Source: Vulcanimicrobiota bacterium (GTDB taxonomy: Bacteria > Vulcanimicrobiota > Xenobia > Xenobiales > JADMJV01). Taken from it: a stretch of DNA of 64,000 bases. Shown here in pieces: positions 17,009 through 25,844 of the stretch. The position numbers and the translations under genes were made by a program. The notes beneath the pieces were generated by a model, which worked only from the letters and a program-made list of their open reading frames with translations, searched no databases and was not told where the DNA came from. Numbering within the stretch: the first letter of the stretch is position 1; every line of letters begins with the position of its first letter. Location of the stretch: assembly GCA_017307785.1 (NCBI GenBank), contig JAFKGI010000006.1:124001-188000 (forward strand), in the 5' to 3' direction.

Positions 17009-17057
17009 ATAAGCAATAAAACTGAGGGTCCTGGCGGCCGTCGGTTTTATTGCTTAT
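17009..17057. terminator. Inverted pair of the decamer forming a terminator-like hairpin (sites 5 and 6)
   Basis: ATAAGCAATA at 17009-17018 and its inverse at 17048-17057. The match extends to 14 perfect base pairs (ATAAGCAATAAAAC with its complement) and four more with one wobble, closing an approximately 13-base loop. A T-rich run (TTTCTTTTTT) follows. It lies 40 bp after the repeat gene and 45 bp before the C11-YidD gene, so it could end transcription of the former. Confidence 0.6.
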
Positions 17058-17102
17058 TTCTTTTTTCAGGGGCCTTTCATGGGCACCCCCTAAGATAAGC
17101 CC

Positions 17103-19133
17103 ATGCAACTCGCCAAGCTCGCACTGTCCCGAGTCACCAACCTGGCCCACAATCTGCGCAAGGCCGAACCCGCTCAGGTTCAGGAACTGCCGCAGCAGGA
17201 GGTCAAGGACTGGACCGTGCTGGTCTACATGGAAGGCCGTCACCGTCTGGCCCACTCCACCGACCTGGGCCTCAACAAGCTGGAGCAGCTCGGCTCCACC
17301 GGTCACCTGCACATCGCCGTCCAGGCCACTCAGGCTCCCGCCTGGCAAGAGCGCATCCTGGACAACATGCAGTCGCTGCCCACCCGCCGCTACCATATCC
17401 AGCAGGACCAGGACGCCAAGAACGTCAGCTCCCCGGTGGTCCTCGAATTCGCCGGCCAGGAACGCCTGACCGAAGACAACCTGGCCGACTTCATCGCCTG
17501 GGGCCAGGAAAAGTTCCCCTCCAAGCACACCATGGTCATCATCAAAAAGCACGGCGCCGGCTTCGCCAGCCTGAGCCGCGGCGAAGAGACCATGGCTCCC
17601 CTGTCGGCTCGTGAAACCGAAGCCGCCCTCAAGAAAGCTTCCGCCAAGAGCGGCAAAAAAGTCGACGTGGTCGCCTTCGACAGTTGCTCGATGCAGCAGA
17701 TGGAGGTGGCCTACCAGCTGCGCAATCAAGCTTCGGTGATGACCGGCTCTCAGGAAGACATCCTGGCCGTCACCTATCCCTACGCCAGTGTGGTGGACAA
17801 ACTGGACAAAGCTCCCTTCGCCACCGCCAAAGGCGCGGGCCGCCTGCTGGTCAGCACCTACGCCGAAAAAGTCCCCAACAGCATCCACAGCGCCGTCGAC
17901 CTGACCAGCCTGGAGACCGTGGCCGCCAAAGTCAAAGACTTCAGCGAAGCCGCCATGAAAATCGACCGCGCTCAGCTCTACACCAGCATGATCGACACCC
18001 GCTCGATGGAACGCACCCACACCCTCAGCCTGCAGCACAACTTCCGCGACCTGGGCAGCTTCTTCGCCAAAGTGGCCGGCGACGAAAACTACCCCGCCGA
18101 CCTGCGCTCCAAAGCCGCCGCGGCCGGCAAAGCCCTGCAGGACTCGGTGCTCCAGCACCACGCCAACAACGGCAAGCAGATGCTCAAAGATCCCAGCGGT
18201 GTCAACGGTTTCCTACCCTGGCGCGAGCTGAGCCCGGCGATGCACGACGCCTACAACCAGCTGGACTGGGCCAAGGACTCGGGCTGGGGCAAATTGATTG
18301 ATTATATTTTTGAGGACACCGGCAAAAAGCCCGAAGTCCAGGTCCAGGCCAAGCCGGACCTGAGCCTGACCCAGCGCTTCGGTCGCTGGGGTCTGTATCA
18401 GTACAAGAAATACATCTCGCCCTACCTCAACGTCACCTGCGCCTACACCCCCACCTGCTCGCAGTTCGCCCGGGAAGCCATCGAACAGCACGGCCTCTGG
18501 GAAGGCGGCAAAATCGGTGCTTTGCGCTTCTTCAGCTGCAATGGCGCCGGCCACGGCCACGACCCGCTCAAGGGTCACGTGTGCGACAGCCAGTGTCACC
18601 ACCACCAGAGCCCGGCTCTGGCTCAGACGCTGATCGAGCCGATGCGCAACAAAGTCTCCCCGGAAACTTTCGACCGTCACAAAAAGCTGATCGGAATGGC
18701 CCAAAAAGTCGGTCTGGCCGTGGGCGGAGTCGGCTTAGCCGCTCTCTCCATCCCCTTCGGCGCCGGCGTGGGCGCCTGGACCGGCTACCAGGCCGGCAGC
18801 GGCCAGATGCAGGCCAAGGTCGACGATATGGCCAGCCGCTACAACCCCTCGGTGGTGCGCGGCTTTCTCAACATCGCCGAACCGCTGGGCGGACCCGCGG
18901 CTCAGGTTCACGAGAAGCTTCCTTTCGCCAAAAAAGCCCTGGGCGGCATCATCGGCGGCGCTATGGGCCTGACCATGGGCGCGGTGGGCGCGGCCTGGCA
19001 AGGCTACAACTGGGGACGCACCTTTGGAGCGCTGTGGGCCGGTAACCGCACCGCCGACGCGCTGGGCCACCTGCCCGCCCACGTCGAAACCGAAGCCATC
19101 CTGCGCGCCGACTACCAGACGGTATCCGCCTAA
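17103..19133 (+). CDS. Clostripain-like peptidase fused to a YidD domain
   Basis: 676 residues. Residues 35-400 are a C11 peptidase: DWTVLVYMEGRH, H150 in KKHGAGF, C195 in FDSCSMQQMEVAY. Residues about 422-490 are a full YidD-like domain: LYQYKKYISPYL, then the signature AYTPTCSQFAREAIEQHG (C452), GALRFFSCN and HGHDPL, followed by a His/Cys-rich patch (HVCDSQCHHH). Two glycine-zipper hydrophobic regions follow (about 540-572 and 620-655); the end is QTVSA. Normal YidD is a 70-90 residue protein helping membrane protein insertion; fusion to a peptidase is unusual. The start MQLAK has no ribosome site; TAAGAT ends six bases before the ATG. Confidence 0.85.
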   Translation: MQLAKLALSRVTNLAHNLRKAEPAQVQELPQQEVKDWTVLVYMEGRHRLAHSTDLGLNKLEQLGSTGHLHIAVQATQAPAWQERILDNMQSLPTRRYHIQQDQDAKNVSSPVVLEFAGQERLTEDNLADFIAWGQEKFPSKHTMVIIKKHGAGFASLSRGEETMAPLSARETEAALKKASAKSGKKVDVVAFDSCSMQQMEVAYQLRNQASVMTGSQEDILAVTYPYASVVDKLDKAPFATAKGAGRLLVSTYAEKVPNSIHSAVDLTSLETVAAKVKDFSEAAMKIDRAQLYTSMIDTRSMERTHTLSLQHNFRDLGSFFAKVAGDENYPADLRSKAAAAGKALQDSVLQHHANNGKQMLKDPSGVNGFLPWRELSPAMHDAYNQLDWAKDSGWGKLIDYIFEDTGKKPEVQVQAKPDLSLTQRFGRWGLYQYKKYISPYLNVTCAYTPTCSQFAREAIEQHGLWEGGKIGALRFFSCNGAGHGHDPLKGHVCDSQCHHHQSPALAQTLIEPMRNKVSPETFDRHKKLIGMAQKVGLAVGGVGLAALSIPFGAGVGAWTGYQAGSGQMQAKVDDMASRYNPSVVRGFLNIAEPLGGPAAQVHEKLPFAKKALGGIIGGAMGLTMGAVGAAWQGYNWGRTFGALWAGNRTADALGHLPAHVETEAILRADYQTVSA

Positions 19134-20296
19134 TCTAACAACTGAGAAGCGGTCCCGATGCGGAAGCCCTGAGTGCGCGCGAGTTCTAAGAAGGCGGGCA
19201 GAATGTCGATGGTTTCTTGCACATTGTCGTGCAGCAACACGATGCCACCCGGACGTAAGTGCTCGACCAGGCGATTCTGAATGATAGCCTCGCCCGGGTT
19301 GTTGAAGTCGCCGGGGTCATCCGTCCAGAAGGTGGTAATCAATCCCAGGCCACGGGCGATTTCCAGGGTTTCCGTGGAATAGTCGCCCCCTGGTGGCCGA
19401 AAGAGGCGAACCGTCTCGCCACTGATTCCTTCCAGGACGGTCTTGCCCAGCTCCAGTTCCTCGTGAACCACCGGGCGGGCCAGTCCGGGCAAGCGCAGGT
19501 GATGATAGGTGTGATTGGCTACCTCATGGCCGCCCTCCACCATATCCGAAATAAGATACGGATAGGCTCGTGCGTTGCGCCCGATACAAAAGAAGGTCGC
19601 GTGGACGCGGGCCCGGGCCAGCGTATCCAAAAGCAGAGTCTCGAACATCGGGTGCGGGGAATCGTCAAAGGTCAGGGCAATCCGCTGATGCCTGGGGTTG
19701 CCCCGAAAAAACAGGCCATATTGATCGCCATAGGCATCCTGCTGAAGGCTGCGGTCTTCTTCCAGCTGCCGCTCGCTGCCGTGGAAGACGATCGGTCCTT
19801 CGGTGGCCGAGACGTCGCCGTCGCGATGAGTGGGATGCAGCCGGGCGCGGGCGTGACTCCAGAGGCGTTCGAAATCAAGACCGTCCTGTTCAAACTCGGC
19901 CAGACGACCGCGGGGCACGCTGGCCGTCAAAATCGGTGGCGGTCCGCCGAAACTCATGTAGTTGGATCGATGGTAGACCGAGACGTCCACCTGATGCAGG
20001 CCGGGGCGAGCCTGCAGAGCGCCGCGCACGGCCTGACGAGTCAGCCCCAGAAGAAACTCTTCGTCGCTGCCCGGGTCGGCCAGGATCAGAGCGTGGGCCA
20101 CCTCGATGTGCCCATTGCCGGTGTACTGCACCTGGTGAATCTGGTGCGGGCGCGGTTCCCATTCCAGGGTGGGAAGAACCGGGGCGGCCTGATAGCCGGG
20201 AGCCCGCGGTTGGATGGCGCCGGGGGGAACCAGCGGAGTCAATGGCTTGGCGACCACCGGCAGAGCCAGCAGAACGGCTAATAACAACCTCTTCAT
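19130..20296 (-). CDS. Polysaccharide deacetylase (NodB domain), secreted
   Basis: 388 residues with a Sec signal (MKRLLLAVLLALPVVA). The N-terminal 200 residues are a region I do not recognise, with a hint of two repeated segments. The C-terminal NodB domain is complete: TFDDSPHP (catalytic Asp and metal Asp), ANHTYHH metal histidines, LFRPPGGDYS, and the final VLLHDN motif. It should remove N- or O-acetyl groups from chitin-, peptidoglycan- or matrix-type polysaccharide at the envelope. It is the last gene of the pseudopilin-kinase-GspF run (37 bp after GspF) and its stop overlaps the convergent C11-YidD stop by 4 bases. Confidence 0.9.
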   Translation of the reverse strand: MKRLLLAVLLALPVVAKPLTPLVPPGAIQPRAPGYQAAPVLPTLEWEPRPHQIHQVQYTGNGHIEVAHALILADPGSDEEFLLGLTRQAVRGALQARPGLHQVDVSVYHRSNYMSFGGPPPILTASVPRGRLAEFEQDGLDFERLWSHARARLHPTHRDGDVSATEGPIVFHGSERQLEEDRSLQQDAYGDQYGLFFRGNPRHQRIALTFDDSPHPMFETLLLDTLARARVHATFFCIGRNARAYPYLISDMVEGGHEVANHTYHHLRLPGLARPVVHEELELGKTVLEGISGETVRLFRPPGGDYSTETLEIARGLGLITTFWTDDPGDFNNPGEAIIQNRLVEHLRPGGIVLLHDNVQETIDILPAFLELARTQGFRIGTASQLLD

Positions 20297-20333
20297 GGCG
20301 CCCGATGGTTGTGTACGCGGATGAGGAAATCCT

Positions 20334-21398
20334 TCAGAGCGAGTCCACCAACCGGGTCATAGGCAGTAAGGTGGCCACCACCGCGAATCCCACCATCAGT
20401 CCCACCACGGCGATCACCAATGGCTCGAGAGCGCGCCCCAGGGTCTCGCTGGCATAATCCACGTCCTGCTGATACATCCTGGCCAGGTAGCGCAGCATGT
20501 GGGTGAGGCTGCCGGCCTCGATGCCGGCCTTGACTCCCTGCACCAGTAGAGTGGGAAAGAAATCGCAGCGCAGCAGGGCACTGTCCAACTCGATGCCTTC
20601 CTTGACCGCCTCCACGGCGACAGGAATGGCTTGTTGTAGGAGGGGATGGGCCGAGGCGGCCGCCGACATCTCCAGACTCTGCAGCAGCGGGAATCCCACT
20701 TCCAGCGTGGTTTCCAGGGTCAGGGTAAACTGGGCCACCGCATAGAGACGCAGAACACGACCCAGACCGGGAACCTGGTCCAGCAGCGAAGCTCTCCACC
20801 GCCGTCCCTCCAGGGACTTCTCCAGGTGCGTCAGCCCCCAAAGGGCCAGGCCGCCCAAGGTCAGCAGGACCAGCCAGCAGACAGGGCTGCGAAAGCCGGC
20901 GGCCAGCAGAATGAGGAGGCGGGTCGGCCAGGGCATCTGAGCCTCCGACAAACCCATTTGCTGAATCACGCTGCCCAGCACCAGCGGCGCTATCAGGGCG
21001 ATCAGGGCCACGCAGGCCAGGCTGATAAAAATCGGCAGCAGCAAACTGGCCCGCATCTTTTGTAACAGAGCGGAACGATGCTCCTCCTCCAGAGCCAGGC
21101 GAGAGAAGACCCCGCCCAGACGACCCGAGCTCTCCCCCACCCGCACCAGAGCCACCTGCATCGGGGTGAAACACCAGGGATGGCGAGACATGCTTTTGGA
21201 AAGGCTATTTCCCCGGGAGAGCTGATGAGAAATGTCCTCGGCGGCCTCGGCCAGGGGAGCGGATTCGGTCTGGCGGGCCAACAATTGGGTGCCCAGCAAA
21301 AGGGGCACGCCGCTCTCGAAAAGCGTGGCCAGACAGCGAAAGAAGACGGCCCGGTGGCGGGTCGTCACTCCACGACTGAGGAACCGCCTAAAGTTCAA
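20334..21398 (-). CDS. GspF/PilC-like inner-membrane platform protein
   Basis: 354 residues from a TTG start that lies within the last codons of the kinase gene. Two GspF repeats are seen (FFRCLATLFESGVPLLLGTQLLA... and QFTLTLETTLEVGFPLLQSLEM...), each followed by membrane helices; roughly three helices at 120-145, 160-200 and 330-350. In type II secretion and type IV pili this protein is the inner-membrane platform that couples the ATPase to pseudopilin assembly. No ATPase (GspE/PilB) or secretin is in the window. With the adjacent pseudopilins it likely belongs to a secretion or DNA-uptake pilus. Confidence 0.88.
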   Translation of the reverse strand: MNFRRFLSRGVTTRHRAVFFRCLATLFESGVPLLLGTQLLARQTESAPLAEAAEDISHQLSRGNSLSKSMSRHPWCFTPMQVALVRVGESSGRLGGVFSRLALEEEHRSALLQKMRASLLLPIFISLACVALIALIAPLVLGSVIQQMGLSEAQMPWPTRLLILLAAGFRSPVCWLVLLTLGGLALWGLTHLEKSLEGRRWRASLLDQVPGLGRVLRLYAVAQFTLTLETTLEVGFPLLQSLEMSAAASAHPLLQQAIPVAVEAVKEGIELDSALLRCDFFPTLLVQGVKAGIEAGSLTHMLRYLARMYQQDVDYASETLGRALEPLVIAVVGLMVGFAVVATLLPMTRLVDSL

Positions 21399-22635
21399 GT
21401 CGGTCCAGCCGCTGAATCAATACTTCGAGGCTACGATAGCGCTGCTCGGGACGTTTGCTCAGCATGGTAAAGATGACCTCGGTCAGCTTCTGGGGCACCC
21501 CGGGGAGCGGAGGCGGATTTTTCTCGATGTGGTGCATCAGCACCACCATGGGATTGTCCGCCATGAAAGGCGGTCCACCCGCCACCAGGTGATAGGCCAG
21601 GCATCCCAGACTGTACTGGTCGGTGAAGACACTGGTACGCTCGCCCTGCACGATCTCGGGGGCCATATAGCAGGGGGTGCCCATGATGGTGCCCTCCTGG
21701 GTCAAGGTCTGCGAGCCTTCTTGACGGGCCAGGCCAAAGTCGCTGAGGCGCACTCGACCCTCACCCCACATCACGTTCTCCGGTTTGATGTCGCGATGCA
21801 GAATGCCCTGTTTGTGGCAGAAGGCCAGAGCGTCGGCCAGCTGGCGCAACACCTTGACCGCCTCGGCGGGCGCCAAAGGTCCGGACTTCAAACGGTCCAG
21901 CAGCGTATCCGGGCCCAGCAGTTCCATCACTAGATAGCTCATGCCGCGGAACTCTCCCAGGTCGGCCAGGTAGGGAATGTTAGGGTGGTTGAGAGTTTGC
22001 AGCGTCTTCATTTCCCGGCGCAGGCGGTCCAGCGTTTCCGGCGTCTGGACCTGCTGCGGTTTGAGCAACTTCAAAGCGAAGGCGTCGCCATGCTGGTTTT
22101 CCACCCGGTAGACCACGCCGGAAGCCCCTTCCCCCAGCTTCTCCCAGACCTTGTATCCGTCGACCGAAAGTCCGGGAGGCAGATCCCAGGGAACGCCCGC
22201 CACCAGGGTGGTGACGTTCTGCGCCTCTTTCTGGCGGTGGCGCCAAACGCGTAGGGAGGCGGCCAGACGAAAGAGCGCCAGGGCCAGCAACATCACCGCG
22301 CCGACCCACAGAGGGAAACGCTGCAGGTAAGCGCTCCAATTGGCCGGCGCAAGCCGGTAGGCGCCATCTTTGGGCCAGTGCTCCGGTAGTCGGGGAACTT
22401 CGGCGGCCACCAGTTCCACCGTGGCTTCATGATATCCGGGCGCGCGGATCTTAAGGCTGTACATCTCGCCCTTGGATTTGAGGAACTGCTCGCGATTGGC
22501 CTGGTACAGGTGGCTCTCTCCCATCGAGACGATCTCGATTTCAGCGCCGGCAGGCTCCACTTCAAAGTAAACGCGCGGCAGTTGAGCCCAGGCCGGGGCG
22601 GAGCACAGACAAAGGGCCAGCAAGGCCGCTTTCAC
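21388..22635 (-). CDS. Membrane Ser/Thr protein kinase with extracytoplasmic N-terminus
   Basis: 415 residues from GTG. Unusually the protein starts with a Sec signal (MKAALLALCLCSAPAWA), then a PEGA-like beta domain (about 20-98), a membrane helix (108-126) and a C-terminal Hanks kinase. Catalytic features are intact: glycine loop GEGASGVV, K189, HRDIKPEN with D282, DFG at 299-301, and APE. The inverted order (sensor outside first, kinase last) differs from PknB. The gene overlaps both the upstream pseudopilin stop (GTGA) and the downstream GspF gene, so it probably senses or regulates the pilus/secretion apparatus. Confidence 0.88.
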   Translation of the reverse strand: MKAALLALCLCSAPAWAQLPRVYFEVEPAGAEIEIVSMGESHLYQANREQFLKSKGEMYSLKIRAPGYHEATVELVAAEVPRLPEHWPKDGAYRLAPANWSAYLQRFPLWVGAVMLLALALFRLAASLRVWRHRQKEAQNVTTLVAGVPWDLPPGLSVDGYKVWEKLGEGASGVVYRVENQHGDAFALKLLKPQQVQTPETLDRLRREMKTLQTLNHPNIPYLADLGEFRGMSYLVMELLGPDTLLDRLKSGPLAPAEAVKVLRQLADALAFCHKQGILHRDIKPENVMWGEGRVRLSDFGLARQEGSQTLTQEGTIMGTPCYMAPEIVQGERTSVFTDQYSLGCLAYHLVAGGPPFMADNPMVVLMHHIEKNPPPLPGVPQKLTEVIFTMLSKRPEQRYRSLEVLIQRLDRLEL

Positions 22636-23246
22636 AGGGCATCGCGCACGCTGAGGTAACGCTCCACCCGAATCCGTTGAGGTCCGTAGCCCGGAGCATT
22701 GGCCTGGAAGTCGAGTCGCAGCAACAACGGACAGGTGCGGTCAGGAGAATACACCTCCATGCGGCTGATCGAACGCGAGAGCACGCGCGAGGGCGGCTTC
22801 AAAGACAGAATGCCGATGGCGTCAGCGTCCAGCTTGGAAGGCTGCCAACGTTGTTCTTCCGAGAACGGTTGGGACTGCGTCTCCACCAGAGTCAGGTTGG
22901 CAGGTGTCCAACTAAAGAGAGTGATGCAGGGGGCGTAGCGCTTGTAGTTGGCGTCGATGGCGTCCTCGACCGGATGCAGGCTCAAACCGCTGAGAGCTGG
23001 ATCCTGAGCGAAAGAAATGCCGCCCACATCACAGCGAGAGGCGAAACCGGCCACTCGATTGACGGTCATTTCGCAGTTCTGCTGCAGATGGCTGACCGTC
23101 AACACCCGATTCATCACGCCCGAAACGCGGATCAGCAGAGTCAGTAAGAAGAAGAATCCAAGCACCGTCAAACTGCCGGCCACCAGAACTTCCAGCAGCG
23201 TGAAGCCGCTCCGCTTATTGCTGCAAGTGGACAAAGTCGGTCTCAT
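22632..23246 (-). CDS. Pseudopilin-like protein with type IV prepilin signal
   Basis: 204 residues. A class III signal is present: basic leader ending NKRSG, then FTLLEVLVAGSLTVLGFFFLLTLLI, with the conserved Glu at mature position 5; a PilD-type peptidase should cut after Gly14. The chosen ATG (23246) lies inside the previous gene, a 32-base overlap. The globular part has a PilW/GspJ-like size and two Cys. It should assemble as a minor pilin of a type IV pilus or type II secretion pseudopilus. A partial match to the decamer (TTATTGCT) spans the overlap. Confidence 0.82.
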   Translation of the reverse strand: MRPTLSTCSNKRSGFTLLEVLVAGSLTVLGFFFLLTLLIRVSGVMNRVLTVSHLQQNCEMTVNRVAGFASRCDVGGISFAQDPALSGLSLHPVEDAIDANYKRYAPCITLFSWTPANLTLVETQSQPFSEEQRWQPSKLDADAIGILSLKPPSRVLSRSISRMEVYSPDRTCPLLLRLDFQANAPGYGPQRIRVERYLSVRDAL

Positions 23247-23610
23247 GGGACAGTTTTTTGGGAGTGCCGTTCTCGCGCCAGGACACGGTAACCACCACGC
23301 GGCGAATCTTCTGCGGGTCCATCGCTCCCACCGCATAGATTTCCAGGGCCGTCTCCATCGTTTGACCGATGCCGTCCAGAGTGACCGGGTCCAACTGCTG
23401 GTAGTGGGGCGGAGCAGGCAGATCGGCCCACGGTCGGGCCCGCTGTTTTTCCAACTGGGACTGAGCCAGCAGGGAGGCATTTTCCTGGTAGCGCCCCTTG
23501 TTGCTGAGAATGGTACAGGTTGGAAGAGACCCCACCGCCACAATCGTCGCCAGAGCCAGCAAGGTTACGGCCACTACGGCCTCGATCAGAGATACGCCTC
23601 GGTTCCGGAT
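23215..23610 (-). CDS. Pseudopilin-like protein, start codon not canonical
   Basis: About 131 residues. The frame encodes NRG/VSLIEAVVAVTLLALATIVAVGS, a class III prepilin signal with the mature Glu5, followed by a globular GspI/PilV-like segment. However, between the in-frame upstream stop (23614-23616) and the processing Gly there is no ATG, GTG or TTG; the only near-cognate start is ATC at 23608-23610. A GCTAAAAC box lies directly upstream on this strand and may be a -10. Either a rare start is used or the start is hidden by a sequence error. It is divergent from the PilX-like gene. Confidence 0.65.
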   Translation of the reverse strand: MRNRGVSLIEAVVAVTLLALATIVAVGSLPTCTILSNKGRYQENASLLAQSQLEKQRARPWADLPAPPHYQQLDPVTLDGIGQTMETALEIYAVGAMDPQKIRRVVVTVSWRENGTPKKLSHETDFVHLQQ

Positions 23611-23668
23611 GTTTTAGCTTTTCTACAAATCCCAGGCCCGACCCCCCGGCATGGCAAAATAGCGTTCT

Positions 23669-25345
23669 ATGGGTGTGCGACGCAGGGGGGCGACCATCGG
23701 CAGCTATCTGGCCGCTTTGACCGTCTTTGCCATCTTTTTGCTGACGATGGTGACGATGGCCACCCAGCATCTTCATTTTTCCAGCATGGCCTACCAACAG
23801 CAGGCGGCCAAGAACCTGGCCGAGTCTGCCATCCAACAGGCCCTGATCAAGATCGTGGAAAGCGACAATCAGCAGTTCGGGGTGGCTCGTCGGGTCGATC
23901 AGGTCATCACCGTCGACAACAGCCTCTATCCTGGCAATGGTCGCGGAGTCGTGCTCTTCAGCAAAAACGACGCCCGGAATCGTAAGATCCCCTTCTCGAC
24001 CAACAATTTTAACGGCAGCGCCGAGGTGGCGGGGGATCTGGGCCGGTCCGTACCTATCAACACCATCCACCTGGTGGCTACCGGTAGTTGCGGCGAAGCC
24101 AAACGCACCGTCGAGGCCGTTTACCACGTGCCCCCCTTTCCCAGCGCTCTGGCCTCGGAAGGTCCGGTGCGCAGCAGTGGCTCGCTGCTGGTGGCGGGGG
24201 TGCGAGACCCCAGCAAGTTCACCGGGCGCTACGAGAACTTGCCGGCCAAAGAAAAGTCGCCCTCCCACGTCTTCAGCAACTCCCGAGATCCGCGTGAGGC
24301 CGTGTTTCTGGGCTCGGGGGCGCGAATCAAGGGCAACGTGGGCGCCGTGGGTGGCGTGCAGGTGACCCCCTCGGACGTGTTGGGCGAAGTCAAGCCTTTC
24401 AGTCCTCCCCAGGCCCTGCCGCGTATCGATATGGACGCCGTCTTCACCCGTCTCGACCAACAGGTGGGCAAAGCCACTCTCAATCCCACCATCAACGGAG
24501 ACTACAGCGTGGAGTGGAACGCCCAGTGCAACACCAATCTACACATTACCGGCTCGCTGCAACTGCACCAGGGCGTGCTCTTTGTGAAAGGCAATCTGGA
24601 AGTAGACGGGGGCGTCACCGGCGAGGGTTTGATCTACGTGGCCGGGCGAACCATCATCCACCGCGGCGCGGATTTCCGCTCCAGCGACCAGATCGCGCTC
24701 ATGTCGAAGCAGCGCATCGAACTCGATGGTGCCGGTCAGAACGAATACTTTTTCCAGGGCATGGTCTATTCGGAACAAGAGGTGGTGGCTCGCCAAATCA
24801 CCGTGCTGGGAGCCTGTATCGCCCGAGGAGTGGGCGGCTTGAGCTTCGACAACGTCAACGTCTTGAACGCCCCTGTCACCTTGAGCCTGATCGAGGGGCT
24901 GGAGCTGCGCAACGAGAGCGATGACGATACCGTCCAGTTGCTGATTCGCGTCGAGGAACGGGACCCGCTGACTCGCCAGCCCAAGAGCTACAAAGCGCAG
25001 ATTCGCGGCTTCTCGGATGACTATCCCATCAACAATCATAGCCAGGTTCAGCTGTCCCCACCGATTGAGGGGCACGGTCTGAAAAACTACCAGGAGATCA
25101 AAAACTTCATCGAGCGCTCGGATCGCGGCGTCTGGGGTCCATACGCCAAGAACGCCTTTCAGCTCGACTGGTATTGGACGGGCAGCAATCCACTACAAAA
25201 TTACCTGAACGTGCTGGACGGGCGCCTTCCCGACCCGGACCGCAAGTTTGGCCTGAATCTCAATCCCAACGAGTTAATCGGGATCATGGATCGTTCTCGC
25301 GTGTTGCTCTGGCGCGACGTCGCCAACCCCTACCAAGCCCCTTAA
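23669..25345 (+). CDS. PilX-like N-terminus with a large beta-rich pilus-associated domain
   Basis: 558 residues. The N-terminus is RRRGATIGSYLAALTVFAIFLLTMVTMATQ, a basic leader and single hydrophobic helix like PilX/type IV accessory proteins but without a clear cut site. A long beta-rich body follows, with a segment of repeated short strands (GSLQLHQGVLFVKGNLEVDGGVTGEGLIYVAGRTIIHRGADF, about residues 295-345) resembling bactofilin/polymer-forming solenoids. It may be a tip or surface component of the system encoded divergently. No other family can be named. Confidence 0.65.
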   Translation: MGVRRRGATIGSYLAALTVFAIFLLTMVTMATQHLHFSSMAYQQQAAKNLAESAIQQALIKIVESDNQQFGVARRVDQVITVDNSLYPGNGRGVVLFSKNDARNRKIPFSTNNFNGSAEVAGDLGRSVPINTIHLVATGSCGEAKRTVEAVYHVPPFPSALASEGPVRSSGSLLVAGVRDPSKFTGRYENLPAKEKSPSHVFSNSRDPREAVFLGSGARIKGNVGAVGGVQVTPSDVLGEVKPFSPPQALPRIDMDAVFTRLDQQVGKATLNPTINGDYSVEWNAQCNTNLHITGSLQLHQGVLFVKGNLEVDGGVTGEGLIYVAGRTIIHRGADFRSSDQIALMSKQRIELDGAGQNEYFFQGMVYSEQEVVARQITVLGACIARGVGGLSFDNVNVLNAPVTLSLIEGLELRNESDDDTVQLLIRVEERDPLTRQPKSYKAQIRGFSDDYPINNHSQVQLSPPIEGHGLKNYQEIKNFIERSDRGVWGPYAKNAFQLDWYWTGSNPLQNYLNVLDGRLPDPDRKFGLNLNPNELIGIMDRSRVLLWRDVANPYQAP

Positions 25346-25402
25346 GTCACCCTTCAGCAAGGCGCGGGCCGGGGCTTCAGACAGGCAGCCTAGGCTAGAG
25401 CC

Positions 25403-25810
25403 ATGAGAAAAATCCTGATTGCCGAAGATGAAGTCGCCCTTCGCTCCCTCATGGCCCATCTGATGACCAGCCGAGGCTTTCACGTCACCCGCACGGGCAA
25501 CGGGCTGGAAGCCTGGGAGGAAGCCTGCAAAACTAACTTTGACCTGGTGATTACCGACGCAGGCATGCCGCTGCTCAGCGGTGAGGAACTGATCGAGAAA
25601 CTACAGGTCGCCCAACCCAACGTTCCCGTGCTGCTCGTCAGCGCCGACCGCTCGCGCATCCGCTCGGCCATTGAAAAAGGGCTGAACTGTGCCTTTCTAG
25701 CCAAACCCTTCCGACCCGCCGACCTGGTCAAACAGGTGGAGCGAATGATTGGCCGGGAAGAGGAAATACCGCTGGCTCCGTCCCGCAGTCAGGGTACCCC
25801 CGTACTTTGA
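25403..25810 (+). CDS. Single-domain response regulator
   Basis: 135 residues: one receiver domain with acidic pair E8/D9 (AEDE), phospho-acceptor D52 (LVITDAGMPLLSG), the Ser of LLVSAD and the Lys of AKPFRP. A short basic/Pro tail follows and there is no output domain, so it works as a phospho-relay or protein-interaction switch like CheY/Spo0F. TAGGCT ends six bases before the ATG with no ribosome site, suggesting a leaderless mRNA. The nearest partners are the REC-TPR-SARP gene and the sensor kinase just downstream. Confidence 0.88.
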   Translation: MRKILIAEDEVALRSLMAHLMTSRGFHVTRTGNGLEAWEEACKTNFDLVITDAGMPLLSGEELIEKLQVAQPNVPVLLVSADRSRIRSAIEKGLNCAFLAKPFRPADLVKQVERMIGREEEIPLAPSRSQGTPVL

Positions 25811-25844
25811 CCGTTGGGACCTTAGGCCCACAGAATGGACGGAT

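Noticed and set aside
17009..17057. Insertion-sequence end
   Set aside because: The copies occur singly inside genes elsewhere and there is no transposase; a scattered genomic motif fits better.
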